From positions 12,221,501 to 12,285,500 of the forward strand of contig NC_091971.1 of assembly GCF_036711975.1 (NCBI RefSeq): a DNA stretch of 64,000 nucleotides, written 5' to 3'. The translations under genes and the position numbers were made by a program. Below, piece by piece: positions 14,601 through 26,600 of this stretch. Each line of letters begins with the position of its first letter. Positions within the stretch are counted from its first letter, which is position 1. Source of the stretch: Onthophagus taurus. Its lineage: Eukaryota; Arthropoda; Insecta; Coleoptera; Scarabaeidae. The notes under the pieces are model-generated. The model saw only the letters and a list, made by a program, of their open reading frames with translations, searched no databases and was not told the DNA's origin.

Positions 14601-17600
14601 TAGAAATCGATGATGACGATTATTCCTGCAACTTTTTAGTACCTAAAATAGGGGGTTGGATCGATGTTAGTTTATGTATTCAATTTCAACATCGTCAATA
14701 CGCAACGGTGGTTTATCGATTAGATGGTGAGGAAGTTTCAATTTATCTTCCTGATAACATCGAGGTAAAAATAAAATCGGATGGGACTTATTTCCTTAAT
14801 TTAAACGACACAATGTACGGTCAAATATCATCGGAAAAAATTAAAATTCGAAGCAATTTTTGCAAGAAATGTTACGATTGTTGCGAAACAAATCTTTATG
14901 TTAAACATTTATATAATAACAACGAAGATATCCCACCTTACGATATTCTTTTAGAAGCCAAAGACAATTTTAATAAATATTTTAAAGTTGAATATTGCGG
15001 GATGTGTTACCGAAACAAAAATTATCAAGATGGGGACACAACAACGTGTCAATCCCATCGAAAAGATACGATGGAAAAGTTTTATTCGTTCGATAGAAAT
15101 TTTTCAGGCACAGCTTATTGGACTAATTCAATGTTTATGGATAGAATTTTATGCGCACGTGGTAAATACAAAAAAGAAAACGTTAAATATTATTTAGATG
15201 AGAATCAATCGATTCGAGCGTACGAAATTATTAGTTATTTTGTTCAACATTATTGCGATCGATTTTTAATGCAATATAGGAGATCAGATCCACCAGCTCT
15301 TTTAATGCCGAAATCAAAACCGCAATGTTTCGGCCCTATCGCTTATATCAAAAGGCGATTTGTTGAAATTCTCCCAGATTTAACCGCGATTATTCCCTTA
15401 CTAAACGCGATTAATCAATGGAATGTACAAAGACCGTGGGAATTACACTTACCCACAGATGAAATGATCGATGGACCAATTCTGCCAAAAATATCAACCA
15501 CCTCGAGCGAAAGCAGTTTAAATCTGAAATTAACCCCACGTTTTATTGAAACAGCTGTTGAACAATTTAAAGATCTTAACGTGTTAGCAAAAGATTTTCG
15601 AATTAATAGATACAGCAACGGCGACAGTTTTAGTGAAATTATAGATGATAATCAACCTGTGTGTAAATGCGATCAAGATAAATCGCAAGATATATCGTTC
15701 GACTCGGATATTGAAACGCAATTAAATACTTTTTATGAAAGATTTCCAGAAAAATCTTTTACCAAGCGAAAAGATACAACGCCTTGGTCGTCCATGGATG
15801 CAATGAGTAAAATGCTTGTTGTTCCAGTTAATTCGAAAATTTCCAATATTTCCAAACCTAAAAAGCATAAAGAAATTTTAGTTCTAAATGACGGTAATAA
15901 AAATAGTGTAAAACATCGATATAACGGACGAAAATTTGCAATAACTATTGTTCTAAAAGCATTTTTGTAATATGCTCCATTTTCCGAGTGTTACCAAGAA
16001 CAATTTATTTTCGTATTTTCTCGATATTGACGCATTTGACAGCAAAAGTGAAAGAGAGCAATATTGCTAAGAATAAAATTTGCAATAACTATTGTTCCAA
16101 AACTTTTTCTGTAATATGCTCTGAATCCCGATCGATTACCATTAACAACTTGTGAAACAACGAAATTCATCAAATTTTCATATTTTCGTATTTTCTCGAT
16201 ATTGACTCATCTGAGAGCAAAAGTGGAAAAGAGCAATATTGCTGAGAATGAAATTTGCAATAACTATTGTTCTAAAAGGTTTTTTGTAATATGGTCCGTT
16301 TCCAGAGTGCTACCATTGACAACTTGAAAAGTAACAAATTCATCCAATTTTCATATTTTCATATTTTCTCAATATTGACGCATCTGAGAGCAAAAGTGCA
16401 AGACAGCAATATTGCTAAAAATAAAATTTGCAATAACTATTGTTCCAAAAGATTTTTTGTAATCTGCTCCGTTTCCCGAGTGTTACCATAAACAACCTGA
16501 AAAAGCAACAAATTCATCCAATTTTCATATTTTTGTATTTTTCTCGATATTGACGCATCTGAGAGCAAAAGTACAATAGAGCAATATTGCTGAGAATTAA
16601 ATTTGCAATAACTATTGTTCTAAAAGGTTTTTTGTAATATGCTCCGTTTCCCGAGTACTACCACTGACAACTTGAAAACCAACAAATTCATCCAATTTTG
16701 CATATTTTCGTATTTTTGATAACATTGACGCGTTTGAGAGCAAAAGTGCAAGAGAGCAATATTGCTAAGAATCAAATTTGCAATAACTATTGTTCCAAAA
16801 GTTTTTTTGTAATCTGCTGCGTTTCTCCAGTGTTACCATAAACAACCTAAAAAAGCAACAAATTCATCCAAGAAGAAGAAAACAATATTTATTTGGACTT
16901 ATATGAAAAAATAACTATAACAAATAGGAGAAAAAAATACATATATGTATATAGAACAAATATAAAAGTGAGTCGAAAAGGGCTATAGACCTGAGTCTTC
17001 CTGTCCCAAATTCATCCAATTTTCATATTTTTGTATTTTCTCGATATTGACGCATCTGAGAGCAAAAGTACAATAGAGCAATATTGTTGAGAATTAAATT
17101 TGCAATAACTATTGTTCCAAAAGTTTTTTTGTAATATGCTTCGTTTCCCGAGTGTTACTGTTGACAACTTGAAAAGCAACAAATTCATCCAATTTTCGTA
17201 TTTTTCTTAATATTGACGCATCTAAAAGCGAAAGTGCAAGAGAACAATATTGCTAAGAATAAAATTTGCAACAACTATTGTTCCAAAAGTTTTTCTGTAA
17301 TATACTCCGCTTCCCGAATGTTATCATTGACAACTTGAAAATTCAACAAATTCATCCAAATTTCATATTTTCATATTTTTCTTGATATTGACGAAATTGA
17401 GAGCAAAAGTGCAAGAGAACAATATTGCTAAGAATAAAATTTTCAACAACTATTGTTCCAAAAGTTTTTCTGTAATATACTCCGCTTCCCGAATGTTATC
17501 ATTGACAACTTGAAAATTCAACAAATTCATCCAAATTTCATATTTTCATATTTTTCTTGATATTGACGAAATTGAGAGCAAAAGTGCAAGAGAACAATAT

Positions 17601-20600
17601 TGCTAAGAATAAAATTTTCAACAACTATTGTTCCAAAAGTTTTTCTGTAATATACTCCGCTTCCCGAATGTTATCATTGACAACTTGAAAATTCAACAAT
17701 TTCATCCAAATTTCACATTTTCATATTTTTCTTGATATTGACGAAATTGAGAGCAAAAGTGCAAGAGAGCAATATTGCTAAGAATAAAATTTGCAATAAC
17801 TATTGTTCCAAAAGTTTTTCTGTAATATGCTCTGAATCCCGGGCATTACCATTAACATCTTGTAAAACAACGAAATTTATCAAACTTTCATATTTTCGTA
17901 TTTTCTCGATATTGACGCATCTGAGAGCAAAAGTGGAAGAGAGCAATATTGCTAAAAATAAAATTTGCAATAATTATTGTTCTAAAAGTTTTTCTGTAAT
18001 ATGGTCTGAATCCCAGGCGTTACCATTAGCAACGTGAAAAAGCAACAAATTCATCCAATTTTTATATTTTCATATTTTTCTCGATATTGACGCATCTGAG
18101 AGCAAAAGTGCAATGGAGCAATATTGCTGAGAATAAAATTTGCAACAACTATTGTTCCAAAAGTTTTTTTGTAATCTGCTCCGTTTTCCGAGTGTTACCA
18201 TAAACAATCTGGAAAAGCAACAAATTCAGCTAATTTTCATATTTTCGTATTTTTCTCGATATTGACGCATCTGAGAGCAAAAGTGCAATAGAGCAATATT
18301 GCTGAGAATAAAATTTGCAACAACTATTGTTCCAAAAGTTTTTCTGTAATATACTCCGCTTCCCGAATGTTATCATTGACAACTTAAAAATTCAACAAAT
18401 TCATCCAAATTTCATATTTTTCTTGATATTGACGAAATTGAGAGCAAAAGTGCAAGAGAGCAATATTGCTAAGAATAAAATTTGCAGTAATTATTGTTCT
18501 AAAAGTTTTTCTGTAATATGGTCTGAATCCCAGGCGTTACCATTAGCAACGTGAAAAAGCAACAAATTCATCCAATTTTTATATTTTCCTATTTTTCTCG
18601 ATATTGACGCATCTGAGAGCAAATGTGCAATGGAGCAATATTACTGAGAATAAAATTTGCAATAACTGTTGTTCTAAAAGTTTTTTTGTAATCTGCTCCG
18701 TTTCCCAAGTGTTACCATAAACAACCTGAAAAAGCAACAAATTCATCTAATTTACATATTTTCGTATTTTTCTCGATATTGACGCATCTGAGAGCAGAAG
18801 TGCAATAGAGCAATATTGCTGAGAATACAGTTTGCAATAACTATTGTTCTAAAAGTTTTTTTGTAATATGCTCCGTTTCCCGAGTGCTACCATTGACAAG
18901 TTGAAAAGCAACTGTCATCCAATTTTCGTATTTTTCTCAATATTGACGCATTTGAGAGCAAAAGTGAAAGAGAGCAATATTGCTAAGAATAAAATTTGCA
19001 ATAACTATTGTTCCAAAAGTTTTTTTGTAATAAGCTCTGAATCCCGGGCGTTACCACTGACAACTTGTAAAACAACGAAATTGATCAAACTTTCATATTT
19101 TCGTATTTTCTCGATATTGACGCATCTGAGAGCAAAAGTGAAAGAGAGCAATATTGCTGAAAATAAAATTTGCAGTAATTATTGTTCTAAAAGTTTTTCT
19201 GTAATATGCTCTGAATCAGAGGCGTTGCCATTAGCAACGTGAAAATGCAACAAATTAATCCAATCTTTATATTTTCGTATTTTTCTCGATATTGACGCAT
19301 CTGAGAGCAAAAGTGAAAGAGATCAATGTTGCTAAGAATAATATTTGCTACAAACTTCAAAAACTTTTCTTATGACATGTTTCGTTTCCCAAGTGTTACC
19401 ATTAACTAGTAAAATATCGAAATTAGTCAAATTTTCATATTTTCCTATTTTTCTCGATATCTATACATTTAAGAGCAAAAATGAAAGAGAGCAATATTAT
19501 TAAGAATATAATTTGCTACAACTTTTGTTCTAAAAGTTTTTTAGTAACATGCTCTTTATCATTAAGGCAATTTTCGCTTTTGACACCGCAAATCTAAATA
19601 GCTGGTTATCATTGCAGCCATACCATTTCCTCAGGTTCTTTAACTATAAGTTTTGTCTTATGGATCTCTTTCCTCTGATTTTTCCTTGCATAACTACTTG
19701 GAGGGTACTTAATACTTTCCCCTCTCATGATATGTCCCAAATATAACAGTTTCCTGTGTTTAATTGTGTCAATTACTTCTCCTTTCTCATCCGTCTTATC
19801 ACTTATCACCACCTTAAAAGTACAAGAAATATATTATATATTTTTTTCCTTAAAAGTGTTATTGCCTATTTTTTTTGCATAAAACGTATAATTTAAAAAA
19901 TATAATCCGTTATATCGAGGTTTTACTGTATAAATTGCAATTATTATTTTCTGTAACAAAAATTAAATTTTTTTCAGATTTAAATAACGATTCGTCATCT
20001 TTAGACTTTATAAAGCAAACAGAAAAAGGATCGAAACGAAAATCATTACCACCTATACAAGTTATACCATTTGAAAAAAATTTTAATAGTAAAAGTACTT
20101 CAATATTATTTCCTTTATTGCAACCAGGCATATTTGAATGGAGAAAAGCCGACCTAAACGAGTCATCATGTTCAGAAATTAGTGATACAAAAGACACTAA
20201 AGAAATGAATCAGAAATTAGCTAAAAAGAAGCAATACAACAAAAATAAATCCACAGAAACCCAACAACCTTTTGATGTATTAGGTTTAAATGCAACAAAA
20301 AATATAAGTGGAACTATTTTAGTAGCAAAAACAGGTAGTCAAGATAAAACACGTCAAGAGAAAACGAGTCAAGTTAAAATGAACGGATCTAAACAAGAAG
20401 TAATCGAAAAACAAGAAGGTTCTATTACGAATCAAAAATCGGAAAAATCTGTTTTGAAAATGACTAGTATGGATAAGATTTATAAAAAAGTAAGTGATTT
20501 AAAATGTTGTCCAGATATGGAAAAGCGATCGTATACAGAATGTAGAAAACCGAAATTAATTCAAAGTGAAGAAACAAGTACGTCTAAGTCTAGAATATTT

Positions 20601-20651
20601 AAAGAATTACCTTTGATTTTACCAATAAAGAAAATTAATGATTACGATTAA
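2639..20651 (+). CDS. Spag17: SPAG17/PF6-like central-apparatus protein
   Basis: Six exons: 2639-3295, 5877-6326, 6374-6750, 6811-7702, 12716-15893 and 19978-20651. All junctions are GT-AG and in phase (0,0,2,0,1), giving about 2075 aa; human SPAG17 has about 2220. The family (Chlamydomonas PF6) scaffolds the C1a projection of the axonemal central pair in cilia and sperm tails. Supporting segments are an N-terminal helix with QQACEEAKL...PIPLKLMANLVKL, the segment IVRFHDPTDDFG, and glycine-centred repeats near the middle (ITLPSGLQIST, GFIRIKYQNGSMKMFG, VVYRLDGEEVSIYLP). The C-terminal 224 residues are Lys/Ser-rich and poorly conserved. Introns 1, 4 and 5 hold satellite arrays and transposon remnants. 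The start is the first ATG after a TATA-like box. The stop lies 27 bp from the stop of the convergent ZAD gene. The family call rests on recall of the motifs. Confidence 0.78.
3319..5836. mobile_element. Pogo-like TIR element filled with sat1 array (block B)
   Basis: The left end CAGTAAAATTTCGATA (3319) and the right end, read in reverse, CAGTAAAATCTCGATA (5836) differ at one base of 16. Each is flanked by TA (3317-3318, 5837-5838), as expected for pogo/Tigger transposition. The interior from about 3380 to 5820 is about 13 tandem sat1 units near 180 bp. No transposase frame is present, so it is non-autonomous. It lies in SPAG17 intron 1, which it almost fills. Confidence 0.75.
7770..8784 (-). 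mobile_element. Decayed RTE-type LINE reverse transcriptase, fragment 1
   Basis: On the minus strand the frame at 8357-8782 reads LLLKKCLLEGKIPEAWKNVEV, then a YQPV.QVSFQKG segment, then IIKNIYHRENS. This order (IPEAW, Y.P, Q.GF.KG, IY) is typical of LINE reverse transcriptases of RTE type. Indels and stops break it. The segment 8571-8760 reappears at 11441-11610 on the other side of the sat1 array. It lies in SPAG17 intron 4 and the host gene reads the other way. Confidence 0.6.
8785..11437. repeat. Tandem satellite sat1, block C with trimeric higher-order structure
   Basis: About 15 units near 180 bp of the same family as block A. From about 9480 to 11270 the units form a higher-order repeat of about 542 bp (three monomers): the variant TAATACCTCAATTCG recurs near 10013, 10555 and 11099, and TTCATGAGATACAACATATT recurs at a matching spacing. 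Identity between trimers is much higher than between neighbouring monomers. No terminal inverted repeats were found at its edges, which lie inside a duplicated LINE fragment. Confidence 0.9.
11438..12600 (-). mobile_element. Decayed RTE-type LINE, fragment 2
   Basis: Positions 11441-11610 repeat 8571-8760 with point differences, so the reverse-transcriptase piece occurs on both sides of sat1 block C. Further along, the minus-strand frame 11819-12046 (KICSRVKNIKQTKHEPETVQL) looks like the region between endonuclease and reverse transcriptase of RTE elements. The rest, to about 12600, is decayed and only weakly recognisable. SPAG17 exon 5 starts at 12716. Confidence 0.5.
16871..17007 (-). mobile_element. 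5'-truncated LINE 3' end inserted in sat2
   Basis: A 137-bp non-satellite block flanked by an exact 11-bp direct repeat AAATTCATCCA (16860-16870 and 17008-17018), which is satellite sequence duplicated on insertion. On the minus strand it begins GGGACAGGAAGACTCAGGTC and ends in an AT-rich tail AAATAAATATTG plus TTTTCTTCTTCT. This is how a 5'-truncated target-primed LINE insertion looks. Confidence 0.65.
19560..19820 (-). mobile_element. LINE 3' coding remnant (RTE/CR1-like tail)
   Basis: The minus-strand frame 19609-19812 contains TIKHRKLLYLGHIMRGESIKY. This resembles the conserved C-terminal tail (KxRKLxYLGHIMR) of reverse transcriptases in many insect LINEs. It lies between the end of the sat2 array and the right TIR of the pogo-like element, so it was either captured by that element or inserted into it. 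Confidence 0.55.
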
Positions 20652-20678
20652 AACATATTTTGAAGAAAAATACTCATT

Positions 20679-21592
<914 letters not shown>

Positions 21593-21841
21593 GACAGCTT
21601 ATTTATAGGTTATGTTTTAATGTTCGATTGAGTATTTCTCAAATTAAATTGTTATAAATACAATATTTAAAAGAAAATGTTTTGAAAAGTAAATAAATAG
21701 CTAATTTTATATCAATTAATTATGTTGGATCAATATTTTAAAGTTAATTGCGATTAACACGTCTTAATCGAACACGTCTTATATAGGTTATGTTGCAATA
21801 TCAATCTTGTAGTAATATAATATTAAAACCTATATAATCCA
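21593..21841. promoter_or_regulatory. ZAD gene promoter, copy A of a duplicated divergent promoter
   Basis: This region matches 23330-23600, upstream of Leo1, almost throughout. Shared landmarks are CTCCATGACAGCTTATTTAT, TATATCAATTAATTATGTTG and CAATCTTGTAGTAATATAAT. TATAGGTTATGTT occurs twice in copy A. In copy A only the minus-strand gene remains; the plus-strand side runs into a duplicated piece of SPAG17. Confidence 0.6.
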
Positions 21842-21956
21842 ATGTAATGAGTAAAATGCCTATTGTTCCAGTTAATTCAAAAATTTCCAATTCTTTCAAA
21901 CCTAAAAAGCATAAAGAAATTTCAGTTCTAAATAATGACGGTAATACAAATATATA
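21842..21956 (+). pseudogene. Duplicated fragment of the SPAG17 exon 5 end
   Basis: About 100 bp matching 15798-15903: ATGAGTAAAATGC, CCAGTTAATTC, AAACCTAAAAAGCATAAAGA and the 5' splice site GACGGTAATA are all kept. A 3-bp insertion (AAT) and several substitutions are present. It has no upstream exon and no open gene around it. Just after the splice site the sequence jumps into sat2, as in the original locus but without the pogo-like left end. Confidence 0.85.
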
Positions 21957-23266
21957 TATAGACATATTTTCGTAATTTTCTTGATATTAACATATTTAAA
22001 AGCAAAAGTGCAAGAGAGCAACATTGTTAAGAATAAAATTAGCCACAACTTTCGTTTCAAAAGTTTTTTTCTAATATGCTTCCTTTCCCGAGTATTACCA
22101 TTGACAACTTGAAAAAGCAACAAATTCGTCCAATTTTCATATTTTCGTATTTCTCTTGATATTGACGCATCTGAGAGCAAAAGTGCATAGAGCAATATTG
22201 CTGAGAATAAAATTTGCAATAAGTATTGTTCTAAAAGGTTTTTTGTAATATGCTCCGTTTCCCGAGTGCTACCATTGACAACTTGAAAAGCAACAAATTT
22301 ATCCAATTTTCATATTTTTGATAACATTGACGCATTTGAGAGCAAAAGTGCAAGAGAGCAATATTGCTAAGAATCAAATTTGGAATAACTATTGTTCCAA
22401 AAGTTTTTCTGTAATATGCTCTGAATCTCGAGTGTTACCATAAACTACCTAAAAAAGCAACAAATTCATCCAATTTTCATATTTTTGTATTTTTCTTGAT
22501 ATTGACGAAATTGAGAGCAAAAGTGCAAGACAGCAATATTGCTAAGAGTAAAATTTGCAACAACTATTGTTCTAAAAGTTTTTTTGTAATATGCTCCGTT
22601 TCCCGATTGTTACCATAAACAACTTGAAAAAGCAAGAAATTCATCTAATTTTCATATTTTTGTATTTTTCACGGTATTGACGCATCTGAGAGCAAAAGTG
22701 AAAGAGAGCAATATTGCTAAGAATAATATTTGCTATAACTTTTGTTCTAAAAGTTTTCTCATGACATGTTGCATTTCCCGAGTGTTACCATTAACTAGTA
22801 AAATATCGAAATTCGTCAAATTTTCATATATTCGTATTTTTCTCAAAATCTATGCCTCTGAGAGCAAAAGTGCAACAGAGTAATATTGTTAGGCATAAAA
22901 TTTGCTACAACTTTTACTCTAAAAGTTTTTTAGTAATATGCTCCGTTTCCCGAATTTTATCATTAATAACTTAAAAATTCACACAAATTTCATATTTTTG
23001 TATTTTTCTTGATATTGACGAAATTGAGAGCAAAAATGCAAGAGAGCAATATTGCCAAGAGTAAAATTTGCAATAACTATTATTCCAAAAGTTTTTTTGT
23101 AATATGCTCCGTTTCCCGAGTGTTACCTTTAACAACTTGAAAAAGCAACAAATTCATCCAATTTTCAAATATGTACACATTTCTCGATATTGACGCATCT
23201 GAGATGAAAAGTGGAATAGAGCAATATTATTAAGAATAAAATTTGCAAAAACTATTGTTCCAAAAA
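21957..23266. repeat. Tandem satellite sat2, block B
   Basis: About seven units near 177 bp of the same family as in SPAG17 intron 5 (GAGAGCAAAAGTGCAAGAGA and TTGTTCTAAAAGTTTTT recur). It sits between the SPAG17 fragment and the second promoter copy, the same order as in the original locus, so it belongs to the segmental duplication. Confidence 0.9.
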
Positions 23267-23620
23267 AAGTACATAAAAGCAGCATTTCTTTGATATTATC
23301 GGTTTCAAAAATTCTTAACCTCCATGACAGCTTATTTATAGGTTATATTTAATGTTCGATTGAGTATTTTTCAAATAAAATTGTTATAAATACAATATTT
23401 AAAAGAAAATGTTTTAAAATATAAATAAATAGATAATTTTATATCAATTAATTATGTTGGATCAATATTTGAAAGTTAATTGCGATTAAAATGTGATTAA
23501 TCGAACACGCCTTATCACATTGACGGTTAGTTGCTGTTATAGGTTATGTTACAATAACAATCTTGTAGTAATATAATACTAAAACTTGTATAATCCTTAT
23601 AGAATTCGTTGAATATCAAA
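23267..23620. promoter_or_regulatory. Leo1 promoter, copy B, with a relic of ZAD exon 1
   Basis: Positions 23268-23310 repeat 21482-21522, which is coding exon 1 of the ZAD gene (minus strand). A deletion of about 60 bp removes the first Cys pair region. The relic then continues through the ZAD start region into the shared promoter. TATAGGTTATGTT is kept at about 23538. The Leo1 start codon follows at 23621. It is a promoter originally shared by divergent ZAD and Leo1. Confidence 0.65.
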
Positions 23621-26600
23621 ATGTCTTCAGATCCAGGTTCAAATAGTGAATCAGAAACCGAACACCGCAATAGATCAAGATCGGGGAGCCCCAACGACGA
23701 CAAATCAGGTAGATCGAGAAGTCCCTCTGGCTCACGTTCAGGATCAGGTACCCCACAAAATAGATCTAGATCAAACACACCTGGTTCGAATAAATCTTGG
23801 GGCTCTAGAAAATCAGGGCGTTCACGATCAGGGTCTGGAGACTCGAACAAATCACGTTCACAAAGCAGATCACCAAAAAGTGGTAGATCAAGAAGTGGAT
23901 CGCCAAAAAGTGGTAGATCAAGAAGTGGTTCGCCAAAAAGTGGGCGCTCAAGAAGTGGATCACCTAAAAGTGGGCGTTCAAGGAGTGGATCACCAAAAAG
24001 TGGGCGCTCAAGGAGTGGATCACCTAAAAGTGGGCGCTCGAGGAGTGGATCACCTAAAAGTGGGCGCTCAAGGAGTGGGAGTCCAAAGAGTGGACGATCT
24101 AGAAGTGGGAGTCCAAAAAGTGGACGATCTAGAAGTGGGAGTCCAAAAAGTGGGCAATCTAGAAGTGGGAGTCCAAAAAGTGGACGATCTCGAACTGGAA
24201 CTCCAAAAAGTGGAAGTCCCAAATCAATACGATCACCAAGTGGGTCACCTAAATCCGTGAGATCGCAAACTTTTAATAGATCTAGGTCTAAAAGTGGTTC
24301 AGTTAAAAGTAGGAGTAGATCAGGAAGTAGAGAATCAAATAGATCAAAATCTCGATCACCGGGAAGTCCCGGATCAAGAAGATCCCCATCAGGAAGTCCA
24401 AAATCGCATAGATCAGGATCTGCAGGATCACACAGATCCGGTTCTCAAGGTTCTAGAAGATCTAGCGTTAGATCAAGAAAATCTAGCGCAGGATCAGTTA
24501 AATCTAACACAGAAAGAACATCTAAATCAAGATCTCATTCACCAAAATTAACCGAAAAAGACGATAAAAACGATCCAGATAGTCCCGTTATTGAGAAGAA
24601 AAAAGAAATTAAAAGAAGTAATCTAATTGATTCTGAAAGTGAAGAGGAAGAAAAAAAAGAAGAAGCCGACGCTGCAGCTCTCTTTGGAGATGCAGACGAC
24701 ATCAGTAGTGAGGAAGAAAAAGAACCAGAAGAGAACCGCGAAGATTTACGTCGAAGCGACGAAGAACAAGATGAAAGAGATCGAGATAGAAGATCTGATG
24801 AAGAAAACGAACAGCAACCAGTACGCGATGAAGAAGAGAAAGAACCGGAGGAGCCAATTCCCGAAACACGTATAGACGTAAACATCCCAAAGATCAGTTG
24901 CGATCTCGGAAGAGATATTCATTTCGTAAAACTTCCCAATTTCTTATCAGTCGAAACGAGGCCGTTTGATCCAGAAACTTATGAAGATGAAATTGACGAG
25001 GAGGAAACTCTGGATGAGGAGGGTCGGGCCAGATTAAAATTAAAAGTCGAAAATACGATTCGATGGCGGGAAGTTTTTGATAATGAAGGAAATATTGTGC
25101 AAGAATCTAATGCGAGATTTGTAAGATGGTCTGATGGGTCGCTTAGTTTACATTTGGGTTCGGAAATTTTCGATGTTTATAAACAACCTTTACAAGCAAG
25201 TTATGCTCACTATGTTGTAATAAAAAATTAATATTGTCGTTTTGTAGGGTGATCATAATCATTTATTCATTAGGCAAGGTACAGGGCTTCAAGGTCAGGC
25301 CGTTTTTCGTACGAAACTTAGCTTTAGGCCTCATTCAACTGAAAGTTTCACGCATAGAAAGATGACGTTATCTTTAGCTGATAGATCGCAAAAAACTTCT
25401 GGTATTAAGATTTTATCTCAAGTTGGAATTGATCCTGATCAAGATAGGAAAACGTTATTGAAAGTAAGTTAATTTTTTTTGTCACATTTTAGTTATACAA
25501 TAGAACCATGATTATTTGTGCTCCATGGGACCAGAAGGGGCACAGATAATCCAAACATTTTTATTTTTTGCAAAATAAAAACAGAACTTAACTAAGATAA
25601 CTTAGAACATATTTATGTATTCTATGTAAGTTATTCTTTAAAAAAAGTCATTTTGGTTTGAGTTGCAAATTTTCAATTTTCTTAATTATCTGGCGTATTT
25701 TGCGCAAGTGTAAAATGTCAACAAAGTCCAAAGATTCTTGTTACTCAAAATAGTCTAGTAGAACATTCGCAGCTTTTTCAGCCTCCCAGTTCCTTACTCG
25801 CTTGTCTAATACCATGTTATCAATTTCTTCGTCTCCGCTCTCATTTTTGGCTGAATAAGGCTGAATAAGTCACACTGGATACATTTTTCGATTTATCATC
25901 GGTTTCCTTGAACTCAGTGGCGTTTTGTACTAATGCAATTAGTTTAGATTTAGTTGTTTCTTCCTCGCCAGATGCTAAGACAATGCTTTTATCTTCCTCC
26001 AGTGACGTTATAAGGGCAACCAAAAATATGCTCTATAAGAAATTGGAATTAAATATTAAAAGATTGATATCTTTTAAATCTGTAGGTGAAGTTGAAGAAA
26101 ACGAAAAAGACAAATAGAAAATAAAACAAACAGATTTAGCTTAAATTTTGATTACAATATCTATACATTGAAAATCTTCGTTCCACTTCCATTGAAGTTA
26201 TAGGTAGAAATTTAAATGCTAGCGCTTCAAACCATGATTTTTTGAAATAACCATTCTTTACTAACTGGCAGCTTCACTGTTTATGCCATTAATTAAGTCC
26301 TGAACTTATGTCACTACTTCAACCTTTGTAGAAAGCGGAAGCCCTGCTGTTTCCAGTGTTTTTATTAATCGCCAAAGAAGCCATAATTTGATGCAATGAA
26401 AATCAAATGTAATTTTATTGTATTGTCATTTAGTAGGTCCTTTGAAATGTTGATTCGCTTTATCAAGCACGAAAGAAAAACTGTTATTTAGCGATCAACT
26501 CATCATGATCCAAAATACCAATAATGACATTTGTCACATATCTTCTTGCATCTGTTGTTTCGTCAATTGAAATCCACAAATTCGCATTTCTGTATGTGGT

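Larger units (their letters stand above)
15906..19928. mobile_element. Pogo-like TIR element filled with sat2 array (block A)
   Basis: The left end at 15906-15928 matches the pogo-like terminus CAGTAAAACCTCGATATAAC at about 20 of 23 bases counting the GGA that follows; the right end at 19905-19928 is its inverted copy. TA flanks both (15904-15905, 19929-19930). From about 15930 to 19560 the interior is some 20 tandem units of sat2, about 177 bp, with landmarks GAGAGCAAAAGTGCAAGAGA, AATATTGCTAAGAATAAAAT and ATTGTTCCAAAAGTTTTT. It sits in SPAG17 intron 5, with its left end only 12 bases after the 5' splice site and its right end 50 bases before exon 6. Confidence 0.7.

Noticed and set aside
15894-15970. 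SPAG17 ending with the open frame at 15970
   Set aside because: The last codons there are pogo-like terminus and sat2 sequence. A GT donor at 15894 in phase 1 joins exactly to 19978 and continues the frame.
23527-24222. Long antisense open frame with repeated [11 protein letters not shown]
   Set aside because: It is the complement of the Leo1 30-bp coding repeat. Open antisense frames arise automatically from such repeats, and Leo1 conservation fixes the coding strand.
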